Counted from the first letter of the stretch, positions 1 through 7,808 are shown. The stretch: 38,791 nt of DNA from Lachnospiraceae bacterium (GCA_017621115.1 JAGATU010000095.1:1-38791); one strand, 5' to 3'. Notes: a model not told the origin generated them from the sequence alone. A program made the numbers and translations.

Positions 1-123
1 TCCTTTTCCTTATCCGGAATTCTTCTTATACTGACCTGCATTCTATATACCATTTCTTCCCGGCAAAATGCCTGCTTACATCCTGTCTCTTTTCAACAAT
101 TGCCTACTTATTTACTCAATATA

Positions 124-1215
124 TTAGTACTCCGGCTTTATATTATCAAGGCTTCCTTCTCCCTTTAGATAGAAATCAAAATAGGTGAGTACCACTTCAT
201 TTACATTCTTTAGACATTCTGTAGCATCCACATCACCAACTCCAAGCATTGCTGCAAGTGGTGGTGCAATTAAAGGCAAATCCGTATAATTCAGATGTCC
301 TGCGCCATTGAATATAACTTCGCGATAATCAACTGCATTTTCTCCAAGATAATCATTCACATATTCCCAGTCCGGATGTTCTGTTTTCAGTGCTTCAATA
401 TCTTCACGGACTGCTTTGGAATTCACATCCAGTACAGGTATCGGATAAGGTTCTTCGTTGTAAATCTCATAGCCGTTTTCAAATCCCACACACTCGCCCA
501 TCATGGTTCCTTCCAGATCAATAACTGCTGTAATATCATTTCTTGTTCTACCAAGATGTACCGCTGTGGCGCCACCCATGGAATGACCCATAAGACCGAT
601 TTTATCCGTGTCAATTATGGTAAATACTTTTTCTTTGTCCGCATCGCTTGCAGATGACTTTTCTAAAATGGTATCTAGCACAAAGTTCATATCAGCACTA
701 CGAAGTTCCATCCATTCTTTACTTAACTCATATTGTCTTCTTTCCGCTTCTTCGCTATATTCTCCACCATTATCAGCGTTTACCTGCTTAAAAAACTCCA
801 TATCCACAAAAGTCGTTTTTCCATTCACGTCTTCCACATACATCGCGTGATACGGATGCCCAATGCTTGCTACCACATATCCGTTTGATGCCAATTCTGT
901 ATAGGTTGAATAATTGCTATCTATTACCCCAAATGCTCCATGCGAGAATACGACCAACGGATATTGGCCTACCTCTGCCGGATACCAAAATCCTACTGTA
1001 AGAGAACGATTCTCTCCGATATCGGAATACGTTTCGATTCTATTCTCATCTTCCCATGTAAAAGTCATCGTCTCTATCGTGTGGCTTCCTGAAACCGGCA
1101 GGCCTTCGTATGGAGGAAACAACTTGGACTTTAATAACACGGCTGCCAGTGCCACTATTGCTACTATCCCCACTACAATAACTATACGCCTTGTTTGTTT
1201 ATTCCATTTTTTCAT
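124..1215 (-). CDS. Membrane-anchored alpha/beta hydrolase (platelet-activating-factor acetylhydrolase/dienelactone hydrolase-like)
   Basis: Predicted serine hydrolase of the alpha/beta fold, 363 residues. Residues about 10-29 form one hydrophobic segment after a Lys/Arg-rich start, so the enzyme is probably anchored in the membrane with its catalytic domain outside. The oxyanion-region motif VVFSHGAFG lies near residue 90 and the nucleophile elbow GHSMGG puts the serine at 212; a late GAGHLNYTD stretch is a good place for the catalytic histidine. The ATG at 1215 follows AGGAAGATAAAG, a fair ribosome site. The substrate is unknown; lipid or acyl-ester hydrolysis fits the family. The -10-like TATGCT upstream has no good -35, but two direct repeats sit just beyond it, which suggests activator control. 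Family call is firm, substrate is not. Confidence 0.8.
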   Translation of the reverse strand: MKKWNKQTRRIVIVVGIVAIVALAAVLLKSKLFPPYEGLPVSGSHTIETMTFTWEDENRIETYSDIGENRSLTVGFWYPAEVGQYPLVVFSHGAFGVIDSNYSTYTELASNGYVVASIGHPYHAMYVEDVNGKTTFVDMEFFKQVNADNGGEYSEEAERRQYELSKEWMELRSADMNFVLDTILEKSSASDADKEKVFTIIDTDKIGLMGHSMGGATAVHLGRTRNDITAVIDLEGTMMGECVGFENGYEIYNEEPYPIPVLDVNSKAVREDIEALKTEHPDWEYVNDYLGENAVDYREVIFNGAGHLNYTDLPLIAPPLAAMLGVGDVDATECLKNVNEVVLTYFDFYLKGEGSLDNIKPEY

Positions 1216-1262
1216 CTTTATCTTCCTTTTCTTTGTTATTAACTAAATTGTGGTTTCAATCT

Positions 1263-1331
1263 AGCATAACTGAAAAAACGCGGAAAGAGTTTGAAGGATG
1301 AGTTGCTTATTTTGGGGGCAAGTTGCATATT
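1263..1331 (-). promoter_or_regulatory. Candidate activator-dependent promoter with two direct repeats
   Basis: Read on the minus strand, a TATGCT -10-like hexamer (1263-1268) lies 48 bases before the hydrolase ATG. The position expected for -35 (1286-1291) does not resemble TTGACA. Two direct repeats, AGTTGCTTATT (1301-1311) and AGTTGCATATT (1321-1331), differ at one base and start 20 bases apart, near two helical turns. This resembles the tandem-site layout of LytTR-type activators; that assignment is inference. Confidence 0.35.
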
Positions 1332-1363
1332 GCGGTTCATAATAAACTCCATTAAGTCCTACT

Positions 1364-1393
1364 AAAAACAGGCAGCCGTAAGGCTGCCTGTTT
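1364..1393 (-). terminator. Rho-independent terminator of the PD-(D/E)XK gene
   Basis: A perfect 12-bp stem (1366-1377 with 1382-1393) closes a 4-base loop. On the minus strand the stem is followed by five U residues, about 50 bases past the stop codon at 1443. Confidence 0.85.
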
Positions 1394-1442
1394 AACGATT
1401 CTATCTTATATCTCTTTGGTCATTACCTGATCGCTTCACCTT

Positions 1443-2204
1443 TTATTTCTGCTCTAATTCCTTCAAACGAAGTTTTATCTGTTCCAATTCCTTTACCGTT
1501 TTCTCGTACTTGTCACGGGTCAACTCTAATTCTTCTTCCAGTTCTTCAACTGTCTTCTCGTACTTATCGCTTGCCAGTTCCATGGATTGATCGTATAGTC
1601 GCACTGTAAATTCCTCCAATTCTTTATACTTTGAATAAATCTTCATGTACAGTTTCTTCGTCAGGTCAATTAAATCAAGTGCATCGCTACGTGAGATATT
1701 ACCGACATCCCCATTTCTTTGAATCGACTTCATTATATCATTAATGACAAAGCTTTGCAACTCCTCGAGGTTCTCCTTTGTACGAAGATTTTCAATCTTT
1801 TTGCGAAGTTTCAAAAGTTGAAAAGGCAACAATGCAATTAGCTTCTTTTCATTCAATTCCTCAACAGAAATATTCTGAAGTTTTACAAGTGGCACTTTGT
1901 AAGTAAATTCTCCCTGATCCTCAAACAAAAGAGTCAGTGCGTATTCGTCCGGTATCGTATCCTTCTTTCCTTCATCCAGATACAGGATACATGGTCTTGG
2001 AAATACCATACGCTCTCCGCCCTTGACAAAGGTGCGGTTCTTATAAGCATGTCCGAAGCCATACTCAATAAAACGGAATACTATCTCTTCATCCTCCGTC
2101 ATCTGGGCTTCAATATGGTAACTGTCCCTACCGTTAATGGTTAAAATACTGTCCGCCAGTGTTCTCTTTAACGCTTTATCGTAGATTTGATGTATCTCTT
2201 TCAT
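1443..2204 (-). CDS. PD-(D/E)XK nuclease family (Rpn/transposase-like) protein with coiled-coil tail
   Basis: 253 residues. The stretch YHIEAQM...FRFIEYGFGHAYKN (E32, Q34, R44, Y48) matches the ExQ plus R-x-x-EYG signature of the PD-(D/E)XK nuclease families often annotated as Rpn or PDDEXK transposases in Lachnospiraceae. The C-terminal 50 residues are a charged coiled coil with two copies of DKYEKTVEELE-like sequence. From my memory of the family, members carry about 40-60 further residues between DKALKRTL and the ADSILTI strand, so the N-terminal part of the fold may be shortened here. ATG at 2204 follows GAAAGGAATGGC. It is a single-gene unit with its own terminator. Whether it still cuts DNA is doubtful. 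Confidence 0.65.
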   Translation of the reverse strand: MKEIHQIYDKALKRTLADSILTINGRDSYHIEAQMTEDEEIVFRFIEYGFGHAYKNRTFVKGGERMVFPRPCILYLDEGKKDTIPDEYALTLLFEDQGEFTYKVPLVKLQNISVEELNEKKLIALLPFQLLKLRKKIENLRTKENLEELQSFVINDIMKSIQRNGDVGNISRSDALDLIDLTKKLYMKIYSKYKELEEFTVRLYDQSMELASDKYEKTVEELEEELELTRDKYEKTVKELEQIKLRLKELEQK

Positions 2205-2408
2205 AGATATGCCATTCCTTTCAAAAACTATATTCAGTTGTAAAATGGGCAGACTGATACCCCTAAGCCAATATTCTCTGATAAAAATAAAAAGGGATTT
2301 ACCGGTCGAATGACCAATGATAAAAAGATATAAAACTGTAATCGTATACTAGCATATTATAATATTAAAAACAAGATATAATTTAGTGCATGGGATTACT
2401 CTCTTGTG

Positions 2409-2447
2409 GCATAAAAAAACCTGCCGAAACGGCAGGTTTTTTTATGC
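2409..2447. terminator. Near-perfect palindromic terminator, usable in both directions
   Basis: An 18-bp perfect inverted repeat (2409-2426 with 2430-2447) with a 3-base loop. The GC core CCTGCCG is flanked by seven A on one side and seven T on the other, so each strand makes a hairpin followed by U residues. The stop codon of the RNHCP gene is only 9 bases away on the minus strand, so this ends that operon. Confidence 0.9.
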
Positions 2448-2455
2448 TCACAACA

Positions 2456-2881
2456 TTAGTTTAACCTACCGTCTCCTCCCATCATTCGGGTCATTTCTTC
2501 AATCCTCTCAATCGGGAATGGCGGTTGGCTGATTGGTTTCATTGCAATGGACATCAGTTTCATCGGGTTGTCATCTGCGGCAACTCTGTTGGAGCTGAAT
2601 GTCCCACACCACTTACATCTGTGAATAATTGCCCACTCGCTGCTTTTTCTGACCCACACGGCTACAGGCTCCATGTGACCGCCGCAATCCGATTCGCGGT
2701 CTCCGGGTTCTATATCAACATGCAGACTGTATAGACAATTGGGGCAATGATTCCGATGCTGGCTTCCGGCGCCTTCCGGCACTACCTCGCGGCCGCAGTT
2801 TTTACATACAAATGATTCATTGCATGGGTGTGTTTTGTAATAACCTTTTTCATATTGTTTGCGTTTGTTTTCTCTATTCAT
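2456..2881 (-). CDS. RNHCP domain zinc-ribbon protein
   Basis: About 141 residues when started at the ATG at 2881, which has GGAGG seven to eight bases upstream; an in-frame ATG at 2983 would add 34 residues that overlap the previous gene and look unrelated. The core FVCKNCGREVVPEG followed by RNHCPNCLYSLHVD carries the CxxC...CPxC zinc-binding pairs and the Arg-Asn-His-Cys-Pro string that names the RNHCP family; a second CxxC is in HRCKWCG near the middle. The molecular role of the family is not established; a zinc ribbon suggests nucleic-acid or protein binding. Its start overlaps the CD3324-type gene by 8 bases, so the two are probably co-translated. Confidence 0.85.
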   Translation of the reverse strand: MNRENKRKQYEKGYYKTHPCNESFVCKNCGREVVPEGAGSQHRNHCPNCLYSLHVDIEPGDRESDCGGHMEPVAVWVRKSSEWAIIHRCKWCGTFSSNRVAADDNPMKLMSIAMKPISQPPFPIERIEEMTRMMGGDGRLN

Positions 2882-3179
2882 TTGTGAGTCCTCCATCTTT
2901 TTCTCGTCCGGAGGATTCATACTCGTGTATAATTCCCTGAATTCTCTTTTCAGAAAGATAATACGCCTTGCCGAGTTCGGCAATCGTCTCGCCTGAATAG
3001 AAGCGGCTGACTATCATTTGATTCCGTTTCGCCAACCTTTCTCTTGTTCCGTTCTTTTCTCCCCAAGATAAAATGTTTTCATTTTTTCTGGGAATGTATA
3101 TCAACTGCCCGTCAATATACTTTTGAATTTCTCCAATCAAAGATTTTGGCAATACTTCCTCTGCGTTTATATAGCTCAT
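2874..3179 (-). CDS. CD3324 family helix-turn-helix protein
   Basis: 101 residues. The opening MSYINAEEVLP, the central YIPRKN and the string GTRERLAKRNQMI are typical of the CD3324 family, which resembles Mor-type activators. The segment SGETIAELGKAYYLSEKRIQGII (about residues 62-85) reads as a helix-turn-helix, so DNA binding is likely. The start ATG is preceded by GGAGG at a 5-base spacing. Part of that ribosome site also lies in a predicted hairpin of the leader. The 3' end overlaps the RNHCP start. Targets are unknown; regulation of its own operon is a reasonable guess. Confidence 0.75.
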   Translation of the reverse strand: MSYINAEEVLPKSLIGEIQKYIDGQLIYIPRKNENILSWGEKNGTRERLAKRNQMIVSRFYSGETIAELGKAYYLSEKRIQGIIHEYESSGREKDGGLTNE

Positions 3180-3187
3180 ATGCGTCC

Positions 3188-3262
3188 TCCTAAAATTCGC
3201 TTAGGATGCAACGGCTATCGCATTCTTTCTTATTTTTTATTTGCAATAGCCATTGCTATCGC
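3188..3262 (-). promoter_or_regulatory. Structured leader with competing hairpins before the CD3324 gene
   Basis: On the minus-strand RNA, arm B (3256-3242) pairs with arm C (3222-3208) over 15 bases without a mismatch if two G-U pairs are allowed. Arm A (3262-3255) can instead pair with part of arm B over 8 bases with a 4-base loop. Further on, TCCTAA (3206-3201) pairs with TTAGGA (3193-3188), which overlaps the GGAGG ribosome site at 3190-3186. The arrangement resembles an attenuator or ribosome-site switch. No known riboswitch class was recognised. Confidence 0.4.
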
Positions 3263-3387
3263 GCATTTGCCTTCTTATTCTTCATGATTCACTCTTTTAA
3301 CCTTTCTATCTTACATTTTTCTCTATCCTAGCATTCACGGGACTCACACGGCAATCTCGTTTTTGATTAGAATTGTTCTTAGGATTC

Positions 3388-3999
3388 CTATATCTTCTCA
3401 ATCACCAGATAGGTATTCCGATAAAACGGCATATAGACTTCCCTTGTGTCCCAGAACTTTAAGAATTCCTCATTCGACAGCATTCTGTTGCTGTGTGCAC
3501 CTTCACAGTTTACGAGGGAGTTCATGGACTCTGCTATGTAAACATTGTCCTCGTCATAGCCGACTATCGGCACATAATGAAGCCATCTCTTGTCAGTTCT
3601 CGTACGGATAAATACGATTATTCGCTTGCCTTCGCTGAGATCTGCTTTCAGTGTTTCCAGACTGCCTTTTACATACCGGGCCTTTAATCCGTATTTCCCA
3701 AGTTCCTTCCTTAAAACACCCGGAAGCACCGCTCCACCCGGTATCTTGTGTGGAATCTTTGCATAAAACTCTCTTCCGTCCGCCTCTATTCCAAAGCTTC
3801 TGAGTACATAAGCCGATGAAAAACCGGAGCACTCTGTGCCCCCCTGGTAATCAAAGCGGTTAGGCGTTTTCAGCATGAATTCTCTTTTGTATTGTCTTCT
3901 TTTTACCGGCATTGCAAAGCCGATAATCAGGCCATCCAGCAGGCAGGTGATAATTATTGTATTAATAATAAAAACCACTATCCAAAATAAATACGTCAT
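3388..3999 (-). CDS. Membrane-anchored C39-like/papain-like cysteine peptidase
   Basis: 203 residues. Residues about 4-30 form a hydrophobic N-terminal segment, followed by positively charged residues, so the protein is likely membrane-tethered. Q52 and C57 in YQGGTECSGFSSAY and H141 in RWLHYVPIVGYD fit the Gln-Cys-His pattern of C39-like cysteine peptidases; D149 or N160 could complete the site. C39 domains process leader peptides or cleave cell-wall-associated proteins; no exporter or precursor peptide is adjacent. The ATG directly follows the stop codon of the DUF1292 gene with no gap, so translation is coupled. Peptidase fold is likely, substrate unknown. Confidence 0.65.
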   Translation of the reverse strand: MTYLFWIVVFIINTIIITCLLDGLIIGFAMPVKRRQYKREFMLKTPNRFDYQGGTECSGFSSAYVLRSFGIEADGREFYAKIPHKIPGGAVLPGVLRKELGKYGLKARYVKGSLETLKADLSEGKRIIVFIRTRTDKRWLHYVPIVGYDEDNVYIAESMNSLVNCEGAHSNRMLSNEEFLKFWDTREVYMPFYRNTYLVIEKI

Positions 4000-4263
4000 C
4001 TATTCTTCCATCTCCATGTACGCTTTTGCAATGCGCTTATAATCAAACTCACGCGCAATCTTTTCCACTTTAAAATCGTCGCCTTCAATAATACTGCGAT
4101 AAATGTAAAGCCCATCTTCATTAATGGTATCGCCCTCTACCAACGCGCCGACAACGTAGTGCTTATTTTCAAAATCAAATTCATCTACTACAGCCATTTC
4201 TACACCTGCGCCGTCTTTGCTTGTTACATGAAAGGTTATGTATTCGTTAAAGTCTTTTTCCAT
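4000..4263 (-). CDS. DUF1292 domain protein
   Basis: 87 residues from the ATG at 4263; a TTG two codons earlier is possible but sits too close to the GGGAG ribosome site. The sequence is acidic and beta-strand rich (VTSKDGAGVEMAVVDEF, then YVVGALVE and GLYIYRSI), the pattern of DUF1292 proteins, small cytoplasmic proteins of Firmicutes with no assigned function. It sits between a GNAT acetyltransferase gene and the C39-like peptidase gene and abuts the latter exactly. Confidence 0.7.
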   Translation of the reverse strand: MEKDFNEYITFHVTSKDGAGVEMAVVDEFDFENKHYVVGALVEGDTINEDGLYIYRSIIEGDDFKVEKIAREFDYKRIAKAYMEMEE

Positions 4264-4293
4264 AGCCAAATTTCTCCCAAATACTAAAATCTA

Positions 4294-4842
4294 TTACAAC
4301 ACGCGATACATAAGAATCTCATCACGATACGTTCCATCATCATCTTTAAGTGCCCGCATGCGCTTTCCGGTCTCTACAAATCCGCACTTCTCATATAAAT
4401 GCTTGGCATTGTCATTTCCGTCAACGACCTCAAGGTCCATCTGTTCAAAACCAATTTGCTTCGCTAGTTCTATCAGATACTCTATCATTGCTTTTCCGAT
4501 TCCGAGATTCCAATATTCTTTTTTTAAAGCAATTGCCAAAGAGCATCTGTGGAGAATCTTTCTTTTATTTCCGATTCCGTTGATACTCGCATTACCGGCC
4601 ACCTTGCCGTCTACTACTGCAAGCATCATAACCGAACCTTCATCCTCCAACAAACGTCCCAATATCTCCTTCTCCCCTTCAAGAGTGTAATTCACTTCAT
4701 CGGGATAACGAAGCACAAATGGTGTCTCCGCTGCCGTTATTTTCATATACTCTATCATTTCTTCCGCGTATTCCGGATATGTCGGACACAATACGCAGGT
4801 ACGTCCGTCTTTTAAAGTTATTTTTCTATGTTCGAATTTCAT
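4294..4842 (-). CDS. GNAT family N-acetyltransferase
   Basis: 182 residues, usual length for the family. The acetyl-CoA pyrophosphate loop is NLGIGKAMIEYLIELA (about residues 113-128, from the consensus Q/RxxGxG/A with the Arg replaced), preceded by the strand VAGNASINGIG and followed by MDLEVVDGNDNAKHLYEKCGF, the usual C-terminal half. The last part, EILMYRVL, is the closing strand. Such enzymes transfer acetyl from acetyl-CoA to an amine; the acceptor cannot be told from sequence. The ribosome site AGGAG is about 12 bases from the ATG, a little far. It lies 19 bases after the HD gene. Confidence 0.85.
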   Translation of the reverse strand: MKFEHRKITLKDGRTCVLCPTYPEYAEEMIEYMKITAAETPFVLRYPDEVNYTLEGEKEILGRLLEDEGSVMMLAVVDGKVAGNASINGIGNKRKILHRCSLAIALKKEYWNLGIGKAMIEYLIELAKQIGFEQMDLEVVDGNDNAKHLYEKCGFVETGKRMRALKDDDGTYRDEILMYRVL

Positions 4843-4861
4843 AATTTGTCTTTACTCCTGT

Positions 4862-5485
4862 CTATTTATTCCCCGGCTTCCATGGTGGCGGACACAGCAA
4901 AGTGGTCTTTCCAATGTCCGGTAATACATCGTAAATGGAACAGCCCATTTTCTCTTCAAAATACTCTTTATTCCTAAAGGTAATATCCCATCCCTGTATG
5001 TATGTTTCCATGATTCCGTATCTTCGGGTTACATCTACGAAGCGTTTCTCCAGAATAACGAAACCATAATCCGTTGCCAATGCATCGCATATCTGAATCA
5101 GCTTATCGTAATCATCTGCCTCGCAGTTGATAATATACTCCTTTATCGCCTTTTCTTCCTCTGTATCCGGATCATAGCCAAATTCATCTTTCATAAGCGG
5201 ATAAGAATGCGTCATGCACACTCTGGCTACTTCGTCCCAGCCTTTTTCCATCGCATACTTGTATCCCTCGTATACGTGCTTGGGAATATTGACAATTCCC
5301 ACACGTCGTCCGATGTCGTGAAGCATTCCGACAATATACGCCTTCTCAGCGTCCATGCCGGGTACCTTCTGCACAATATTTCTTGCGGCAATTCCCACAT
5401 TTATCGAGTGTGCCGTCCACGGTCCGGGATTCAATTCTCCCGCTATTTCCAATTCTTTCTTTGCTTCTTCTATTGTTGGTAACAT
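4862..5485 (-). CDS. HD domain phosphohydrolase
   Basis: 207 residues from the ATG at 5485, chosen because AAGGAG lies at proper spacing and because a longer frame would overlap the upstream membrane-protein gene. H26 in WTAHSINVGIAA and the pair H56-D57 in GMLHDIGRR give the HD-type metal site. A third histidine is in CMTHSYPL. The rest of the protein is helical. HD enzymes cleave phosphate esters such as nucleotides or act as phosphodiesterases; the substrate is not evident. The gene is in the middle of a minus-strand run with gaps of 14 and 19 bases. Confidence 0.8.
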   Translation of the reverse strand: MLPTIEEAKKELEIAGELNPGPWTAHSINVGIAARNIVQKVPGMDAEKAYIVGMLHDIGRRVGIVNIPKHVYEGYKYAMEKGWDEVARVCMTHSYPLMKDEFGYDPDTEEEKAIKEYIINCEADDYDKLIQICDALATDYGFVILEKRFVDVTRRYGIMETYIQGWDITFRNKEYFEEKMGCSIYDVLPDIGKTTLLCPPPWKPGNK

Positions 5486-5499
5486 ACTGTTCTCCTTTT

Positions 5500-5847
5500 C
5501 TACTGTATCATGGCTACAATCGATATCGTCGAAAGCATCATCACAATAGTAATAATTGAAAAAACCACCCAGTTCTTCCATCCCTGCATATAGTATTCTT
5601 CTCTTCGTATCCCCATTTTCCTAAATATGGCGTTAAAACCCTCTATCAGACTTCCGACCGCTATCCCCATCAGGATTCCACCAAATAGTGCCAAAAGGTT
5701 ACGGCTGACAACCCATAAAATGAGATCAATTATCACACCGCCCCATATTAGATAAGTATTCTTTTTGCCATAAGTCCCTGTGTAAAGGCCTCCCCATATC
5801 AATGCCATTCCAAATCCTATAAATAAAATAATATCCGTTGTTTTCAT
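5500..5847 (-). CDS. Small polytopic membrane protein, paralog A
   Basis: 115 residues from the ATG at 5847; a GTG at 5889 overlapping the previous stop is an alternative. Alignment with the upstream neighbour begins at this ATG, which favours it. Hydrophobic segments lie near residues 5-20, 31-47, 51-74 and 95-113. The segment GKKNTYLIWGGVIIDLILWVV matches GKKRTYVILAGAIMDIILFVI of the neighbour, so the two arose by tandem duplication. No functional family was recognised. Confidence 0.6.
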   Translation of the reverse strand: MKTTDIILFIGFGMALIWGGLYTGTYGKKNTYLIWGGVIIDLILWVVSRNLLALFGGILMGIAVGSLIEGFNAIFRKMGIRREEYYMQGWKNWVVFSIITIVMMLSTISIVAMIQ

Positions 5848-5879
5848 TGTATGCCCTATCCATTCTCCTGCTCTGATTA

Positions 5880-6230
5880 CTATTTCCACATCACCTTATC
5901 CACTGAAAAAGCAACGGCTATTAACATAAAAACCATCACAAAAAATATAACAGTAACAATCGTCAAATTCTTCTTTCCGTGCATCTCATCAACCGCCATA
6001 CGGTATTTACGCCCACTAATCAAAAACGGAATCAATCCGCATGCAAGTCCCCCAAGTAAACCGACTAACAATAATTCCACGTTTCGGCAGATGACAAAAA
6101 GTATAATATCCATTATTGCGCCTGCAAGAATTACATAGGTTCTCTTTTTGCCCTCCATGAGTATGCAGAGTAACATCCATATTACTGCAATTACTATTCC
6201 TATAATAAAAATGAGTTCTCCGTGTTCCAT
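5880..6230 (-). CDS. Small polytopic membrane protein, paralog B
   Basis: 116 residues, ATG at 6230 after GGATG. Four hydrophobic segments (about 5-23, 33-48, 50-70 and 89-109) with a basic cytoplasmic loop SGRKYR. It is clearly related to the next gene downstream across its first 70 residues, including a shared GKK-x-TY and a CRN/SRN motif. The stop codon is 32 bases before the start of paralog A. Function unknown; a paired or hetero-oligomeric membrane component is possible. Confidence 0.6.
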   Translation of the reverse strand: MEHGELIFIIGIVIAVIWMLLCILMEGKKRTYVILAGAIMDIILFVICRNVELLLVGLLGGLACGLIPFLISGRKYRMAVDEMHGKKNLTIVTVIFFVMVFMLIAVAFSVDKVMWK

Positions 6231-6258
6231 TCGTTTTCATCCTTTACAATCGCATCCT

Positions 6259-6834
6259 TTAATCGGATAGCAAATTTACAAACTCCTCTAACACCTTTTC
6301 ACGCTCATAAGAGGTTTCATAATACGGTAACCCATATTCCTCGCACTGCGCTTTTACCATTCTGCTGATATCCACTATCTCCGCGCAGTCTTTCCTATTT
6401 TCTTCGTCTGAATGATAATATGTATAATCGTCGGGAGTATCGTATTTTTTCAACAAATCAAAACGCTCTTCCGCTGTCACATCGGAAGACAAGAAATAGT
6501 GTATCTCACAATTTTTATTTCCAAGATACGTTACATAGTCCTGTGGCAGTAACTGAAAAACATCTATAACCACACCATAATCACACTCATCATATTCGCC
6601 ACTGTCCATCATTGCCCTGATAAACGGCGCAATCTTAGCACTGATATTCTCCAAATTAGTCCGGGCATCTATTGAAGCCCCCGTATCAATTCCCGCCTCC
6701 GGAAATACTTTCTCAATACCGGCAATAACCGAGTCCATACTGATATGCTGATAACCAAATTGCTTGGCTATCATTTTAGAAACCGTACTTTTTCCCGCTC
6801 GCGGAACCCCTGCTATTATTATGTATTTCTTCAA
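6259..6834 (-). CDS. P-loop kinase/ATPase of the AAA_33 type
   Basis: About 191 residues. The Walker A motif GVPRAGKST lies near the start (residues 8-16 from the TTG at 6834). This TTG is chosen because AGAGG lies eight bases upstream and because the first strand KKYIIIAG begins there; an upstream ATG at 6888 would add 18 residues not typical of the fold. The shape is that of small-molecule kinases (AAA_33/shikimate-kinase like): a P-loop, a substrate-binding DSVIAG helix, and a late region with charged lid residues. The phosphate acceptor is unknown. It is the first gene of the minus-strand run that continues to the C39-like peptidase. Confidence 0.65.
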   Translation of the reverse strand: MKKYIIIAGVPRAGKSTVSKMIAKQFGYQHISMDSVIAGIEKVFPEAGIDTGASIDARTNLENISAKIAPFIRAMMDSGEYDECDYGVVIDVFQLLPQDYVTYLGNKNCEIHYFLSSDVTAEERFDLLKKYDTPDDYTYYHSDEENRKDCAEIVDISRMVKAQCEEYGLPYYETSYEREKVLEEFVNLLSD

Positions 6835-6998
6835 GTTAATAACCTCTCTAAAATTCCCTATTATTCTATATAATATCACACAACCCATATTTTACATACC
6901 CCTTGTTCATTTCCACAAACACTCCCTCTCCCCCCTAGTAATTTTCTTCCAAAATGTGTATACTGACTTTGATAGGTTTATAGAAAGGAACTATAACT

Positions 6999-7760
6999 AT
7001 GAAAGGTAGAATTCATTCATTGGAAAGCTTCGGGACTGTTGACGGACCGGGCGTAAGATATGTGGTATTTTTCCAGGGATGCCCAATGAGATGTGCGTAC
7101 TGCCATAATCCGGACACTTGGTCCACAAAGGGCGGCACAGAGATGGAGGCTTCCTATATTATAGAGCAGTATGAGAGAAATAAAGGTTTCTATGCCAATG
7201 GCGGTGGTCTGACCGTAACCGGTGGCGAACCTCTTTTGCAGATTGACTTCTTGATTGAATTATTCACTCTGGCAAAAGAAAAAGGCATCCACACCTGTAT
7301 CGACACTTCCGGTATTACATACAAACCGGACAACGCCGCTTATATTGAGAAACTGGATAAATTAATGCCTCTGACAGACCTTGTAATGCTTGATATTAAG
7401 CATATTGATCCTCAGAAGCACATAGAATTAACTAATCAACCAAATGATGGTATTTTGGCATTTGCCAAATATCTTGATGAGAAGAATGTACCTGTATGGA
7501 TTCGCCACGTAGTGGTTCCGACTCTTACGGATGATGAAAAGTATTTATTTGAGCTCGGTTATTTTATCGGACAGCTTGGTAATCTGAAAGCATTGGATGT
7601 ACTTCCTTATCACGATATGGCGAAGCCGAAATATGAGAAACTGGGCATGGATTACAAGTTAAAACATATTCCTGCAATGGAAAAATCTGCCATTGTTGAT
7701 AAGAAAGCAGTTATTTTGGAAGGCATCAAAAAAAGACGTGCCGAGATGCAAAACGCATAA
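6999..7760 (+). CDS. pflA: Pyruvate formate-lyase activating enzyme
   Basis: 253 residues, normal length. Radical SAM enzyme that uses a [4Fe-4S] cluster and S-adenosylmethionine to install the glycyl radical on pyruvate formate-lyase under anaerobic conditions, in the cytoplasm. The start MKGRIHSLESFGTVDGPGVRY is the classic PflA opening, and C28, C32 and C35 (CPMRCAYC) are the cluster ligands. GGEPLLQ near residue 74 is the SAM-binding GGEP motif. The ATG follows AAAGGAACTATAACT. The pfl structural gene is not in the window, so the activase is unlinked from its target on this side. A ferredoxin gene lies 126 bases downstream on the same strand. Confidence 0.95.
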   Translation: MKGRIHSLESFGTVDGPGVRYVVFFQGCPMRCAYCHNPDTWSTKGGTEMEASYIIEQYERNKGFYANGGGLTVTGGEPLLQIDFLIELFTLAKEKGIHTCIDTSGITYKPDNAAYIEKLDKLMPLTDLVMLDIKHIDPQKHIELTNQPNDGILAFAKYLDEKNVPVWIRHVVVPTLTDDEKYLFELGYFIGQLGNLKALDVLPYHDMAKPKYEKLGMDYKLKHIPAMEKSAIVDKKAVILEGIKKRRAEMQNA

Positions 7761-7808
7761 ATTTTAGCAAATACGCCATGAATTGTCTGTCGAAATATGT
7801 AAAATGAC

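Noticed and set aside
1..123. Two plus-strand frames open from the left edge (ending near 168 and 186) with hydrophobic translation
   Set aside because: Neither has a start in the window or a family match, and both run into the hydrolase gene on the other strand; a truncated membrane-protein end is possible but cannot be supported.
1443..2204. Possible insertion-sequence transposase
   Set aside because: The PD-(D/E)XK family is sometimes labelled transposase, but no terminal inverted repeats or target duplications flank the gene.
2882..2983. N-terminal extension of the RNHCP protein
   Set aside because: It overlaps most of the helix end of the CD3324-type gene, while an ATG at 2881 has a good GGAGG site.
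3208..3256. 15-bp inverted repeat as a terminator for the C39-like gene
   Set aside because: It lies about 130 bases past the stop and no U run follows on the minus strand, so a leader structure is more likely.
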